Under the pieces are notes generated by a model, which saw only the letters and a list, made by a program, of their open reading frames with translations, did not search any database and was not told where the DNA came from. DNA of 64,000 nucleotides, from assembly GCA_029891345.1 (NCBI GenBank), contig CM057009.1, positions 208,624,709 through 208,688,708 of the forward strand, in the 5' to 3' direction. The stretch comes from Dryococelus australis (lineage: Eukaryota > Arthropoda > Insecta > Phasmatodea > Phasmatidae). Position 1 is the stretch's first letter. The number at the start of each line of letters is the position of its first letter. The position numbers and the translations under genes were made by a program. Below, one piece after another: positions 34,364 to 47,094 of the stretch.

Positions 34364-35001
34364 ATCTCTGTAAGAGAAATCTTATCGCTGCAGCTATTGT
34401 GGCGAAGTTTTTGCGCACCAACACATTGCACAAAAACGTAAAATTCATTGCTGTATGAAAAATCCCCACCACATTAATCATCTGTGCTTACAGTACAAGC
34501 CATTGCTCTACCGCAACAATACTTTCTGCAGACATGTATGGTAATGCAAAGTTAAACTGCAGGTCTGTGCTTACAGTACAAGCCATTGCTCTACCCTCAA
34601 AAATAATTTCTGCAGACATGTATGGTAATGCAAAGTTAAACTGCAGGTCTCATCGGTACTTCCATGCCAATTATGGAAGAGAAAGTTCTTGCAGTCTGCA
34701 TCGGCGGTATGACAGACTGTGGTAACATGATTTCAATCCTATGGCCTATTTGATACCACCTGCTACGACCAATATGGATGAGAAACCCACTAACTCATCA
34801 CTGGGAATTTCAACAAAGGCACTGCAATCTCATGTTCGTGCTTCTTTCGACATGACGATGGCAATACTATCTGAGTTCACAAATGCATCAATTCCAGCAC
34901 TGTGTCGAAGTCACTTCTGCTGTGAAGATTTTGCATTTAAGCTAACTGCACAATGCTATGAAGTTTATGAGTGTGAAAAACAAAACTTGGATTTGGGTTA
35001 A
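34364..35001 (+). pseudogene. Zinc-finger (lola-like) coding debris
   Basis: At 34380-34450 a plus frame reads YRCSYCGEVFAHQHIAQ then KIHC, close to the C-x2-C ... C spacing of the C2HC fingers in the alternative exons of insect longitudinals-lacking proteins. Near 34910-34975 a second Cys-rich piece (HFCCEDFAFKLTAQCYEV then YEC) looks like another such finger with a lost His. Between them a segment of about 83 bp is duplicated. The pieces lie in different frames, so this is decayed. Function as a DNA-binding factor is inferred only from the finger pattern. Confidence 0.3.
34481..34647 (+). repeat. Tandem duplication of about 83 bp inside the zinc-finger debris
   Basis: TCTGTGCTTACAGTACAAGC at 34481 recurs at 34564, and CAAAGTTAAACTGCAGGTCT ends both units. 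Differences cluster at the centre (CCGCAACAATAC against CCCTCAAAAATAA). The high similarity marks a fairly young duplication. Confidence 0.9.
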
Positions 35002-35779
35002 TGGACTTTAGGTGATGTATAGACTTTGCACATACGAAATAAGTAATTTTATGAACATGTGCCAAGTATTATAAGATATAGGTTAAGAAAACCAAAAAAA
35101 AATTGAACATATTATTCTTTATTTTAACCCTTTATCTCGACCACCTTGCTATGCATCAAAACTGAGTGCATTAAAAACATTACTTTGCAAATAGGTTTTT
35201 AAAAATATTTAGCTTACCACCATGCCTACAATGATATAACCCCGCCAAGGCGAGTGGAGTCCCACACAGCATAGTGCCACTAGTATCGAACACATCAGTG
35301 CCGTACAGTCAGCCGAGGTTGAGCAACTGAATCGCTACACATCATGTACGCAGGTCAACGAGCATTACCATTATGGGAAATAGTAACTTTCTTTACAGTT
35401 TACACGTCCGTACATATGTAATGATATGTCAGGATAGTTACGTATGTAGGATGTAATAATTAGAAATGTAATCTGTTGAAAAACATGACAATACAAACAC
35501 AAACGAAAGCACTTTCGCTATTTTACAAAGAACCGATAAATAACAACTGAAACAGGAAACAGTGATGCCAATTACATCGTGTAACACACTCTGGAACAGT
35601 ATCAGTCTGGTAGTGATGATACACATTGGCGTATAAGCCACTGTTGAATTTATGTGTAGTCCACCGCAGACAAAGGTGACGAACACTGAAAGCACATGTA
35701 CACATTTTTTCTCTTCAGTGAAGTCGGGCATAAACGGCACGAGTGTCATTTTTTCAGCTATTTAATATTAACTCGGGTA
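35002..35779. other. Unassigned spacer
   Basis: AT-rich sequence, plus a less AT-rich stretch at 35215-35360. The minus frame 35438-35749 is hydrophobic but lies just past the transposase C-terminus and shows no domain. I cannot assign it. Confidence 0.35.
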
Positions 35780-37070
35780 TATCCTCCTTGTGTGCATCTA
35801 CATATTTGTGCTCTGTCCGCTGGCTGTGTCTGTCGCTGAATCAGCTGTTGCCATATCGTCTCCAGACTCATCGCTGCTGCTGTCGATTCCACTGTTACAT
35901 ATTCAATTATATTTCTCTTGTTAATGTTTTTAGTGTTGATAGAGAAACATGGTGGTCAATTTTCTCAGAAACTTTAGCTTTTATCCTGTTCCAGATTAGA
36001 TCGATGAGATTGAGGTCCGGATGATACGATGATAATTGCAGAAGTGTGAAGCCAGTGGCTTCAAATATCTTGTCAATGCAGTAAATAATTTTCGGTTGAC
36101 ATTAGTTTGCACGAATGAGAATTTCAGCCTTTGTAATTTCTTGGTCAAATAGTATATTGTTATCTCGCAGCCATGCTTGTGTGTCTAATTTAGATTGGTT
36201 GTTTGAAGGTGGTTTATTGTCTTCTCTGTTATTGTGGGGTACATTGTCGAGGACAACACTGCTTCTTTGCAATAATCCTGATATCAGTTAATTTTCATAG
36301 TTCATTTCTTTATAGTACTCAGACATGTTTCATTTTTAATCATAGAAGAGACCAGCACCATCTCCCCATCAGCATGCACAATAATAAGGTGCTGTCTAGG
36401 ACTGTTATTTACATACACTCCTGGAAAATCATCGCTCTGTCAACATTTGAAGACAGTATAATGAGTGAATACCCACATTTTATCCATGTACACAACCAGT
36501 TTATGTTCAACCTTTTCATTTATTTTTTGTGTTCTAAGAAACGGTGCACATTGTGCTACAATATCTGCGCGTTTGATCAATAAATATAGTTTATTATTAC
36601 ACTTTTTAAAATCTAAATACAGTTGACTTCACTATCTTTCGAAGCGTTTCTCTGCCTCCCATGAGTTGAATTTTTTGCTTAAAAAATTTGATAGTTTCCA
36701 CAATGTTGTAACTTCCTTACTGATCTCAAAATATTCCTGAAATACACCTATCCATATCGTGCTTTATAATATTATTTGTAGGTGGTTTGCTCGTTTCATG
36801 AGGTGACTTGATTGTACTCGTGCCACTTTCTTCACGTTGACCCTCCTTTTGTATTTTACATATTGTCTTCTTACTATAGCTGGTACAGGCAATAGCAAGT
36901 TCAGTGGCATTTGTAACTGGTATTGCTATCCCTTCCCTCTTTCCTCGATCATAAAACCTAATAACATTGGGAATAACACGATTAGCTTGTGCTTGGATAA
37001 CTTTGTTTCCATAACTTTCCATCATTAACATAGTAGATGCTCTGCGACCCAGCCGACAACTGCACTGCAC
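35780..37070 (-). pseudogene. Second DD82-type IS630/Tc1/mariner transposase, decayed
   Basis: Read on the minus strand, an N-terminal helix-turn-helix region (NATELAIACTSYSKKTI, 36726-37070) is followed by YMDKMWVF near 36480 (first Asp), VVLDNVPHN near 36240 (second Asp) and SYHPDLNLIDLIWNRIK near 36010. In the last of these the catalytic Glu position reads Asp. The spacing between second and third acidic residues is about 81, like the gene at 13.3 kb, so both belong to the same group. The C-terminus is acidic and Ser-rich (about 35870-35800). In-frame stops occur, for instance after EILIRAN. The two copies are clearly diverged. No ends were identified. Confidence 0.65.
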
Positions 37071-37151
37071 TATACGGTATTTCCCTGCTGTGCATATATG
37101 TCACCAGCCTAGTTCACATTCCTTCTGTGGATCCACTGGCCTTGGTGGGGT

Positions 37152-37190
37152 TACACACACACACACAAACACACACATATATATATATAC
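37152..37190. repeat. (CA)n(TA)n microsatellite
   Basis: A short compound run of ACACAC then ATATAT. Nothing suggests function. Confidence 0.9.
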
Positions 37191-38159
37191 ATTCTCGGGG
37201 ATATAAATGATACTTGCAAACTGAACCTCATGAGCCTGGCCCTAAGAGTTCGCAAATTATAGTATTCACCTATGTCTATGAAAATTCGTAGATAGCTACC
37301 ATGCTTATGACCCGATTTGTAAAAATGTGGTAGCTACATATTAAACTGACTTGGTTGGCTGCAAAACACTCTGCATAATTATTTGAATCGAATATAGAAA
37401 TTCAATGTATCTCTAGGTATAAGAACATGATCTGATTTAAGATTAAGACTGAAAAATTCGAGTTCTATGATAAGTCGATTGGCTTTTAAAAGAATTAGGA
37501 GTGCTAAAAAATTAAATATGAAAATAATTGAGGAAAATTAATATATAAAATATGTTAAATAGACTCAAAATTCAAGTATTTGTATAAATTAATGCGACAA
37601 GTAAGTTTGGTTATCTAATGTAAAACATTTAACCCTTTGAGGACCAAGAACTAAAATATTGTTGTAACTTTGGTATACTTGTGTTTGCAGCATCAAATGC
37701 ACATGTATAAACAGTCGCTATGATAACATACATTTTTTAAAATTGTTGAGAAGATTTTTTAACATGGTTACTTGATGAAACCACTGGGCCCGAGGAGGCG
37801 AAACTGCAAAATTTACTAACATTAAATAAACTATAGAAATCTTTATAAATTGTAAAATAACTTCCTCTCGCTTAACATGACATAACCTACACTTGAATAA
37901 CCTAACGTAATAGTATCTAATTATTCATAATGTCATATGACCTGACCTCTCTGAAGAAAAAAAACCACTATCTTTATGCAAGATAGCATTAATAACCAAA
38001 AACCCAAACCTAACCTATGCTAACATAACATAAGCTAACCCAGCAATATGAAAAACAACATTAGGGAACATGACATAACCTCAACTCGCCCAATCTCAGC
38101 CATACATTACCCAACATAACCTAAAACTTTGCCTTACCTTGCTAACAATACAGTAAATA

Positions 38160-40038
38160 TTAGGTTCTCATGTACCAATATTTCCTGTGCAAATAGTTAA
38201 TTCTTTTTTTGTGATACTTTGCAAAGCAGTTTTTTGTTTCATTCATGCAAAGTCCAAAATCACAATTTTCACAGCTCCATTTTGTTCTATGGGGTTGTGC
38301 TGCCGAACTGAATAAAGCACACCTGCGAGATGTACCTTTTACAGGTAAATGAGAAGCCTTGTCCAAACGCCTTTCAAGGGGAACATAAGGCTTGAAGGAA
38401 CATTGCTTCTTCACAGGCGTTTTAGTGCTTCGTGGAGAAGATTTTGATGCCCCTATAAGACCTGCAGTGACTGCAAGACGAAACTCCTTCAAGAATATTG
38501 ACCTTCTCTCACTTCTTTCCTGAAATAGAAATAATGAATTTACTACCGCTACATCCAAGAAGTGCCACATTATACGGACCCATCATTTCTTGCTTTTTCT
38601 TTCAATTTCATGTCTGCCTTGTCAACATCTCCCATATTGGCATTATAATCTTTTGCAATATGTGGGCATGGAATTTTCATCACTGATCCATAATTGGTTT
38701 TCCTTCCTACAGTGGAAACATCAATATCATGGCAATTTTACAAAAACAAAATGTATTTCTCGTCCTTCCACTGCAATGAAACAATCCCATCTTGGGAACA
38801 CCGAAACTGGAACTCTCCTTTCTTCATTTTTTTGTCAGAAACAAAATCTTTCAGCATTCCCACATGTCTTTGGTGTACTGTCCCACATGTATAAACCTGA
38901 TGTTGCAGCAGATACTTGAAAAGTGGCAATGAGTAAAAATAATTATCAAAAAACACCTGATGGTTTTTCCCTTGCAGGTTTTTAGCCAATACTTTTACTG
39001 CTCTTGCTGCCAAATTCTTTTCAGCTGTGTCTGCTACCCTCTCTGTGTATACCTGAAATTGGGATATGTAGCCATTTTCATAGGCACATGCCCACACTTT
39101 GTAACCCTGTTTAGTATGCTTGAGGGGTATGTATTGCTTCAAAGAATATCTGCATTTGAATTTGATCATCAATTCGTCTAAAGACTGCTTCTGAGAAGGT
39201 TTGTAAGATTGGCCAAATGTCTAGGATAGTCTATCCAGTAGTGGGCACACTTTGTATTATTTGTCGTACTTATCATGTCCTTTTATTTTGGTTGATGGTC
39301 ATTATCATTCAAAGGCATGTGACTTAGTATCCATGAAAATCTGTTACGCGACATCACAGAAGAATTATACATGTCTCCCATTGCAGGGTTAGATGACCAA
39401 TAGTCATTGTAGCCTGGCATTTTCTTTATCCCCATGATGAGGTTGATGGCAAGAAACTATTCTAGTTCTTCAACTCTTGTGTGTTGAAAATTGATTGAAT
39501 ACCCCATCCCCTCACACACTTTCTGCATGGCATACAGATTAGTCTGAAAAGAAACATTTTCTAAAAGATCCACAGGGAAAATTTGCAGGAACAGTTCTAC
39601 TGGGTTATCACAATCGTCTGGAAATTACAGAACCAACATCGCAAGTAAAATTTCTTATGCTATTGAATAATGGATATTGTTCCCAGGTAACAGATTCTTA
39701 CCCGAACACAGTGGCACTTGTCCTTCCATATCAATACACTGAATATCACCAACAACATCCTACACTATGGGTGCTGACACTTCAGGCTCAGGATCATCAT
39801 CTTCCTCTATCAGGGATGGGAGCTCGGGCTGGCTATCGTGGCCTTCACTCACACTTTCACAATCACTTCCCGATGAACACGGCTCATTTTCACTAAGGAT
39901 TTGGTCAAGTTCACAATCGCTGAAAGTTTTTTTGTGTGGTAACAATAGGCTACATGCCGATGGAGCTACATTTGATTTTAGGTGTTGTTCCTTTGCTTTC
40001 CTTGGATGATCTAAGATTTGTAAAGTCCTTGATGGCAT
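38160..40038 (-). pseudogene. PiggyBac transposase (DDE_Tnp_1_7), several frame breaks
   Basis: The minus-strand start at 40038 (MPSRTLQILDHPRK) leads into an acidic N-terminal region (40038-39760). The core follows at 39620-38540 across stops. It includes QSLDELMIKFKCRYS with the first Asp near 39185, FFDNYFYSLPL near 38935 with the second, and FLDVAVVNSLFLFQE near 38555 with the third. The C-terminus has a Cys-rich finger (KWSCENCDFGLCM, 38285-38235), as in full-length family members. Stops near 39460 and 39280 and shifts near 38740 mean this copy cannot make full protein. The catalytic acids are all kept, so decay is probably recent. In this family the enzyme cuts at TTAA and excises precisely. 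Confidence 0.8.
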
Positions 40039-40039
40039 C

Positions 40040-40530
40040 GTTATTGGTATCTGAAAGGAAACAACGAATATTCAATAAATAGGTATAGCACAAATATAGA
40101 GCATATTTCTGACACAGTGGTTTCATGGTTTAAACACATGTATTATTTAAATTGTAATTGAGACAATGTACCATTTTTATTTACTTTCATGGAAAACTCT
40201 AAGAATATTAAAGCCCCCAATTATATCTTTATTGGTATCTGAAAGAAAATCTCAAATACTGAAAAATAAAAATAGCATAATTTTAAAGCATATTTCAGAC
40301 ACAGTGGTTCCATGGTGAGACCACTAGTGTTTACATCGCGAATTTAGACATTATGCAATTTTTATCTACTTTCATAGCAATAGCTAAGATTTGATAAGTC
40401 GTTTATGGTATCTTTATCAGCATTTGGAATGAAATACCAAGAAAAAATTAGTATAAATGAAAAGCATATTTTAGACACAGTGGTTTCATGCTAAAACCAC
40501 ATGAATTTACAAGGGTAATTGAGACAAAAT
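40040..40530. repeat. Three diverged tandem repeats (about 180 bp) upstream of the piggyBac gene
   Basis: ATTGGTATCTGAAAG, AAAGCATATTTCAGACACAG and TGGTTTCATG recur in the same order near 40045-40135, 40230-40323 and 40410-40499, at spacings of about 187 and 176. They lie between the transposase start and the right end of the transposon. Each contains one copy of the 19-bp palindrome. Confidence 0.7.
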
Positions 40531-40866
40531 ACGGTTGTCAATTCAGTTTATATAATAAATGTACAGTTAGGTAACTAAACATTGATACTTGCCAGGTTAC
40601 ATAACGATATCCAACATATTACGACTTATGTAACAGAAAAACAGTGCAACCAAGGAGTACGAGAATATAAACACATGCCAGTCTGTTGTAATTCGCGTTT
40701 CTGAATATACAACCAGTGCAACTTTGAGCGAGTTTCATTTGCGTACACTAGACAGCAGCACGGGTCTCATGCTGCGCCATGGTTGTGCTGTTAAACCACT
40801 GATACACAAACAGGTCTAAAAATTGGCGTGGTTTCGTGATGTAACCACCAGGCCACAAAGGATTAA

Positions 40867-42491
40867 GCAACACCACCTAATGTTCGCTTGTATAGCAAAG
40901 TGAATAAGGTGCATGCCTAGGGGTTTTATGTGTTGGGAGTTAAAATCCACTTGCCTGCATGTAAAATTTTTCTTTTTAAATGTTACCAGCTGTCATGAAA
41001 AAGCACAAATTCTACATAGTTTCAAATTCATAAATCGATTTGGAGTTAAAATTACACGTTCGATACATTAAATGGTATATTCAAAGATTTGGAAATTTTT
41101 CAAATGTTTAATAAAGTATTATTAAGATAAATGTTATTATTGATGGATGTATCGATTCCTAAACGTTGGAAAGTTCCACAATTTCTTTGTCAAGACTGGC
41201 TGTCTGCCTCGCGGGCCTATCTCACGAGCATTTTGGGAAGTATTTTGACAAAGGTCAGAGGAAAGAGAGGAGGTCGGTGCAATTTGCGGGAGCGAGGAGG
41301 AGGGTTTCATGAACATGGTATGAGTGGTGAGTAGTGCCTTGTGACGGCCCGGGGGGGGGGGGGGTGTGATTTCTGAAGTGTTGCATGCATATTGTCCTGA
41401 TTTTACCTTCAGTACATTTCCGATGCTCGGGAACATGCATGGCATGGTGTTATAAATATCTTCTTTTTTGTGCTTTATAAAAGTAAAATTATACAATATG
41501 ATGGATGGGGTGGGTTTTGGCAGAGCGGAAAGGGGAGAGGGGGATGAGAGGGGTAATTGTAATGTGAGAAAATGGGACTCGGTTGTAGTTGGGGGGTGGG
41601 CGAAGGAGAGGGACATAGGTCTACATAATAAATCCAATATGGCAGTCATAATGTTTACTACATCACTTTCATATTCGCCTTGAATAGACAGTTGCTACAT
41701 GTGTAGCAACTGTATAATTTCACCTATAAAATTTTAAACTATAAAAAGTTAATTAGAATATACGTAAATAATTTCGAAATTATTTTCTTATGTTGACATT
41801 TCAGTGTGGTTGACATTTTAACACAACGTTTGCTGATATTCAGCCACACTGAGGAGCCTCTGAGCTACATTGAGAAGGAAGCATGATTTTTTTTGGATGC
41901 GGTGGTTGGGGGGTGGGGGTAGGGTAATTGAGAAAAATTTCGGGGACGAAACAGGCATTTTCGAATGCCAAATGAGCCATTTTGAGTGGAAAACAGGTAA
42001 TTTCGAACTGTCAGGCGACCCCAGCTGTGACGTCAATCGAGTTGGCAGGCGAGTCCTGAACTGTAGTTTCTGATACCAGCTCCAGATCTGTCTAAACCCT
42101 TGTACTGATGAAATATAGTCAGTAAATCAGGTGCTTCTATACAGTTTTGTGGGAGATATTTTCATAATACATCATTAGCTTGTAATTGTCGATGTGCCTC
42201 ATGTTTCAGTAGAGTAATTAAAGAAAATAAATATCAGCATTAAAAAATCACATCCAGAAAAAAGCAGATTGATGATTGATAAATAATTTACTTCATATGA
42301 AGAACATATTTCTGATTGCTCTATTTACATGTTTAAAAATTTTCTGGAACAATTTCGCAATAAAGATGTTCTTTTTTTATAATGCCACTTGTTTGTATCA
42401 TTAGTAAGATGACTGAAATTTAAAAATAGTTGTATCCCATAATGTATAATATTTAATAACCTAATCGCTTATATATGTTTATATTTTTCAG
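40867..42491. other. Unassigned; includes a G-rich block and a short perfect hairpin
   Basis: Near 40905-40965 GGTGCATGCCTAGGG and GGAGTTAAAATCC resemble tRNA A and B boxes (weak SINE trace). At 41260-41600 and 41900-41925 one strand is strongly purine-rich with G-runs. The 170-codon minus frame at 41137-41649 is Pro/Ser/Thr-rich because of this composition, so I do not call it a gene. CAGTTGCTACA and its inverse form a hairpin at 41690-41713. A CRE-like TGACGTCA lies near 42029. Confidence 0.35.
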
Positions 42492-42580
42492 ACACTACCA
42501 TGGAAAGAAATACATTAATGTCTCAGTGTTATCCGAAGCTTAAAGAATATTGCAGAGAAAAACATGGTCTAGAATTTCAG
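42492..42580 (+). CDS. Internal exon of a NACHT/WD-repeat (NWD-type) protein
   Basis: The 89-bp exon is framed by ATATTTTTCAG and CAG|GTGAGC. Its only open frame reads, in two pieces, DTTMERNTLMSQCYPKLKE then YCREKHGLEFQ. This pattern (DT..ERN.L....YP.LK.YC....GL.FQ) is the conserved segment before the NACHT ATPase in NWD1/NWD2-like STAND proteins, which act as cytoplasmic signalling or scaffold ATPases. The exon enters in phase 1 (the first Asp codon is split) and leaves in phase 0. Neighbouring exons were not found in the window, so large introns filled with transposons lie on both sides. All codons are intact, unlike almost every other coding stretch here. It could in principle be an orphan exon, but the splice sites and frame are clean. 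Confidence 0.7.
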
Positions 42581-45500
42581 GTGAGCTAGTTAGTATACCA
42601 GATAAGTATCCTCAGTAAGATCTTTAAAATATCACTGTTTTCACTCAGTATTTATGTATGTATGTGTATGAATGTACGTCTGGCCATTTATATTTCGGTA
42701 TTCCATATTTTTCCTAAATCACTCAGGGCGAATGTTGTAACAATAACAGTAACATGGACGATTTCTTCTCCACTCATGGCTATCCAAACTTCTTGCGTTG
42801 TCTGTACTGACCTCGCTGTCGACAACACATTGAACCCAACCTAATTATCGACATGCTCACCTTCTCACATAACCTACCGTTTTTAAAATGGGAATACGTT
42901 GCAGTGAATTCAGAAATGTCAGAATATTTATCCTATGTTTTTATAATGGCAGAATGTATTTATTTTAATTTTTTAAAAATAGATTGCAGCTACTCGCACT
43001 AGTTGTTCGTCTGGCCCTGATGATGTGGGTTCGGCTGTAGAGTGAGTTCGACTGTAGACCTGCTGACAGAGTGAAGAAGAAGAATTGGTTGGGGGGCTTT
43101 GGCAATTCTCCATTTAGGCACTGGCTATATAAGCGAAATATGCAGTTTCTTCATTATTGTTTCCTGGGGTGAGGTTTGTGCAGCTGGTCTTCCCTTATGC
43201 CAATAATTTTTCATCGGATTATGAATGTCCTAGTATTTCTACGGGACGCATAGAGATGTGTTTGTGCCCTGGGTACATATTAAGATTTTGGCTGACCAAG
43301 TGAGAATCAGGGGAACAGCGTTGTTACACCAGGAACAATGCAGGGAAATGAATACTGACATGACATGTACACTTTTCTGGTGGACGACCTAAGTGTATTG
43401 GCAAGCGATGATTAGGAAAAGTAAACGTGTATCTGGCCCCATAAAAACAGTTTAGTCATATTAAGAAGTGTTAGTTCTTCGTTAATTTTCATTTGTTCCA
43501 TCGAATTGTTCGTTAGTTCCGAAGTTGTTAAAAGATTATTTACATAAATAACTTGGTAGGTCCAAGTTCATACAGCTCCACCTCAATTGAACTCCACAGA
43601 TACATCCAACATTGAACACCTCTAAGTTTTAATATGTTCTCTTATAAAATAGGTAGTTCGAATTTAAGCACCCAATTATTAAATAACAAAATGAGGGGTC
43701 ATACCGTCACAATCATCATAAGTTCTGGCTTTATTAACAAAATCTTAACTAACAAAATGTGACGTCATTAAACAAATGCAAAGATATTGTTACAGTTCCT
43801 CAAAGTTAGTGGGTTTAGCCAGGTTCTTTAAGGGATGGAGGTTTTATATAAATAAAGGAGTTTGTTGATGCAAGTAGTTCCTGCTTGGTGCACTAAACCC
43901 AACCATGAGGTTCAGGCATCAAGCCGGAACGAGCAGTAGCGTCCATGACAAGTGAGGGCATGGCTGCGTTTCTCGTCGCGCTCTGGAGGCCAGACAATTT
44001 TGAATGGCAATCATCTTAACTTAAATAGTGCAATGTTATATTGGAGCCCTTTCGTTTTTCTGCCACTGGAGATGACTGCACTCCGCCCCTGTGGTTTCCA
44101 TCGCCCAGGGGAGCATAATTATTTCACATTAACCATTTTTGTTGGCTTTGCGCCTTTTTTATTCTGTGTAGTTTTGTCCATCGGGCTGTACCCGGCAACC
44201 TGTACAAAGTTGCTTCCAGTAGAGAAGTATTAGCAAATGTACTAAGTATACCTGTCAAATAAACTCCGAGTGTTTTATTTACATGTGTAGCAACAAAACT
44301 TTTCAGGGCACGTGCCCCTACACCCCCATTCTAGTGTCATGTAATTTGCACGTGTTCGTGTAATTCTACTGATTTCATATGTGTGTTCAATGCGTAATTC
44401 TGTTATTAAGGGCGTGTGGTCAGGCAATAGGATACCGGTTAGAGAACTGTCTGATATTTGCATAAATTAGTTTGAAAATAATTGAAGCGTGTAACCCATC
44501 ATAAGAGGTTACCGTGTAGGACACAACGTAATTATTATACAGCATCTATGCGAGGAGATTATTCACACTAACTACAGGAAAATTATGTCCTCTGATGAAC
44601 GGCCCATGACCCAGAGTTCAACAGAGTCTGCTCTCCAAGAACTTCATTGGTACTGCTCTAATGAGCGATGCCTGGTGCCTACCAGGTAGAATCATTGCCA
44701 ATAAATCCTAACCTGAAATTTCACCACCATCAAAATACACGTTCAACCTTCATGGCCAAACCACATGGCGTCAAATAGGCTTGCCCGAGCGTGTTGCAGA
44801 ATTCCTACCACCTCTCCTTTGACAATTGACCCAGTTTCACCCAGCCTTATGGTGTCAAATTGAGCCCTTCTGTATGGCATAATTTTTCTTCATGTTGATT
44901 CCTGAACAAGTGCTCCATAATCCACCAAGGAAAACCATTACAGCTAACATTTTCCTGCAGCAAAAATTTCCCTGCTACAAAAATATTCCTGTCAGTATAA
45001 TTACCGTAATATTTACTGCCTACCTGCAACGGGGTCGTCGGGAATGAAGATCCAGAACAATGCCAGTGCCACGACGCCTCCCAGACGCCGTCGGGATGAC
45101 GGAAAACCTTCCACGTGGTCTGACCAGAGAAACGTGCCTGAACAACAGGGCAGCCAACATTGCTTCGGCAAGGGCAGGCATGCACAGCAGAGCAGCCATT
45201 TTTGGACTGCGGCGTGACATCACCCACCCACTGCCCACCACACAGACAAAGGAGAGGAAGCACGCCAGCATCACATTACTCTCTCCCTCCCACGCCGGAC
45301 AGCTGCTGAGCGGAGCATCGATCGTCATGAGCGTGGGACACATGAGCATGCCCCACCCCCGCTCCTACGCCGGCCAGTCGGTGCCTCCTTCGGCACGCGC
45401 AGAGGGAGTCTGCCACAAGAGGTGAAGGTGCTTCCTCCTCCCTCGAATGCCGCTCATCCATGCATCACCTGGTCTCCCGTGAACATGGTCTTCTGTTGGT

Positions 45501-46430
45501 AAACAATGGCTGGCAAGATGCCGAAAGCCACACCAGCACCTTTGTATCTTCAGTGCTTGTGTCCAATCCCACAGGACACCACAGCAAAGTATTAACTTGC
45601 CACTTAGTACTTTTGTTACAGCTGTAAGCCTAGCCCATCGCACAACTTCGCCGCGAACAACTGGGTAAAAGACAAAGACAGTGAAGAGGGAAAATCATAT
45701 CAGGAGCAAACAGTGTAAAATTTAAACACTACAACATTAGAGATGCCACAGTTTCCAAATTATCAATTGCCTAACTGGTGCAGCAATTTATTATGCAGAA
45801 GTCAAAGAACAATTACTCTCAAATGCAAGTAGTCAACATGATATATCACCGGGAATACTTAAGTGAAACCTATCTCGTTACCGTGACAGGACTAGAATTT
45901 ACGTGCCACCAGAGTAATGTCAGTGAAGGCATACATTATACATTCAAGATAGTGCAATATTTCCAGATAGGGTGTGAATAGCAAGTCAATGCAGGTAGTA
46001 ACATGAACTGTCAATGGGAGAAGAGCAACCACACAAGGCAGCAATGAACAAGAGGGATCCATGTACCGAGACTGCACTCAGGTGGTCGACGACACACAGC
46101 TGTCACACGCCCACAATGCACACAGGGCCAGCATAAACAAACTGGCAGCATCCGCCCACCAGTCCATACCATCGCATCACAATGCAACTGAAACGTCTAT
46201 TATGTTGCTGCCACTCGCTTCATATTACCCACAGTTAGAGGCATTCTATCCTACCCCACTATTTCAACCAATACTACAAACTGTTGCTACACTATACCTA
46301 TCCATACAGCTCGTGACACCATACGCAGCAAGCAATTTTGTGACACCACCTGTCAGCGAACAGCTATGAGAGTATGGAAGGGGAAATGAAACCATTGCAA
46401 CCGTCACTACAACACAAGCACCAAGGCCGA
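42581..46430. other. Unassigned, probable intron or retroelement upstream region
   Basis: No further NWD exon was found. A TATATAAG-type box lies at 43126-43132. A GC-richer block at about 44980-45500 keeps several overlapping frames open by composition. If the gypsy element to the right has a 5' LTR, it should lie in the 44.5-46.4 kb part, but I could not define its ends or a primer-binding site. Confidence 0.3.
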
Positions 46431-46439
46431 CTGCAATGA

Positions 46440-47090
46440 AAACCCTGGCAAATTCCAGACTTTGCCAACATTTTCCACTACACTAATAGAGGATCAGACT
46501 TCCTTCATGAATGATTGCTCATCGATACTTACCAGATGCGGTGTGTGTGAGGAAAATTGGGCAAGTTGCATTGGAGGGCAACTCCAAGGAGAAGCCCATT
46601 GTTGGTGGAATTCTCTTAACTATTACAGATTGCAGAGGGGGGAATTTCTCTAGTCTTTTCAGTTCTGTTTTGGGGATGTGTTCACATCGCTAAAAGCACG
46701 AAGCAAGCTTATGTTAGAAGACCAACAACCCAATGAATCCTTCATTGCATTCATAACATGCAAGACATATTTTGTGCCACAGTTTCACCACCATCTGCCA
46801 GAATACGAAGTGCTTGAGGTCGTGGCAGAAACCGCTCGCCCAGAATACAGTGCTGCAGTAATTCCATTCCTTAATGGGACATTGGAAAAACTTACATGAG
46901 CGGCCATCGTCCTGGAATGAAATATGTGCCAACTGCATCACAATCCAAGATATGCATGATGGTGCTATGAGCAACCGACCGTCAGACCCTTGCGAAGCCC
47001 TTGAACTCAAGGACATTGCAAGACTGGAACTATGGCAATCCCACACAAATCTGAACACTAAACAATGGCAAAAAAATGACAGCAATTAAA
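46440..47090 (+). pseudogene. Gypsy gag, N-terminal and middle part, frameshifted
   Basis: Frames at 46462-46653, 46678-46899 and 46874-47089 together resemble the retrotransposon gag core, with LQGEAHCWWNSLNYY and FTSLKARSKLMLEDQQPNESFIAF in the expected order. The protein would form the capsid of virus-like particles. Frame changes near 46650 and 46880 break it. The zinc-knuckle end is displaced to 48740. Confidence 0.55.
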
Positions 47091-47094
47091 ATCC

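Larger units (their letters stand above)
37629..40866 (-). mobile_element. Complete piggyBac-type transposon between TTAA sites
   Basis: TTAACCCTTTGAGGACC at 37629 pairs with the inverse of GGCCACAAAGGATTAA ending at 40866. That gives the TTAA target duplication and short CCCTTTG-type terminal inverted repeats expected of piggyBac. Length is 3.24 kb. A transposase gene lies inside on the minus strand. A 19-bp imperfect palindrome (TGGTTNCNTGNTNAAACCA type) occurs near both ends and three more times inside. Confidence 0.85.

Noticed and set aside
41137-41649. Minus-strand open frame of 170 codons, the longest without a named domain
   Set aside because: It is Pro/Ser/Thr-rich because the opposite strand is purine- and G-run-rich; two other frames are also open there and no domain or start context is seen.
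44980-45500. Candidate 5' LTR of the gypsy element
   Set aside because: No TG...CA ends, no matching 3' LTR in the window and no primer-binding site could be recognised.
44847-45663. Several overlapping open frames on both strands
   Set aside because: They overlap in a GC-richer block where stops are rare by composition; none has a recognisable motif.
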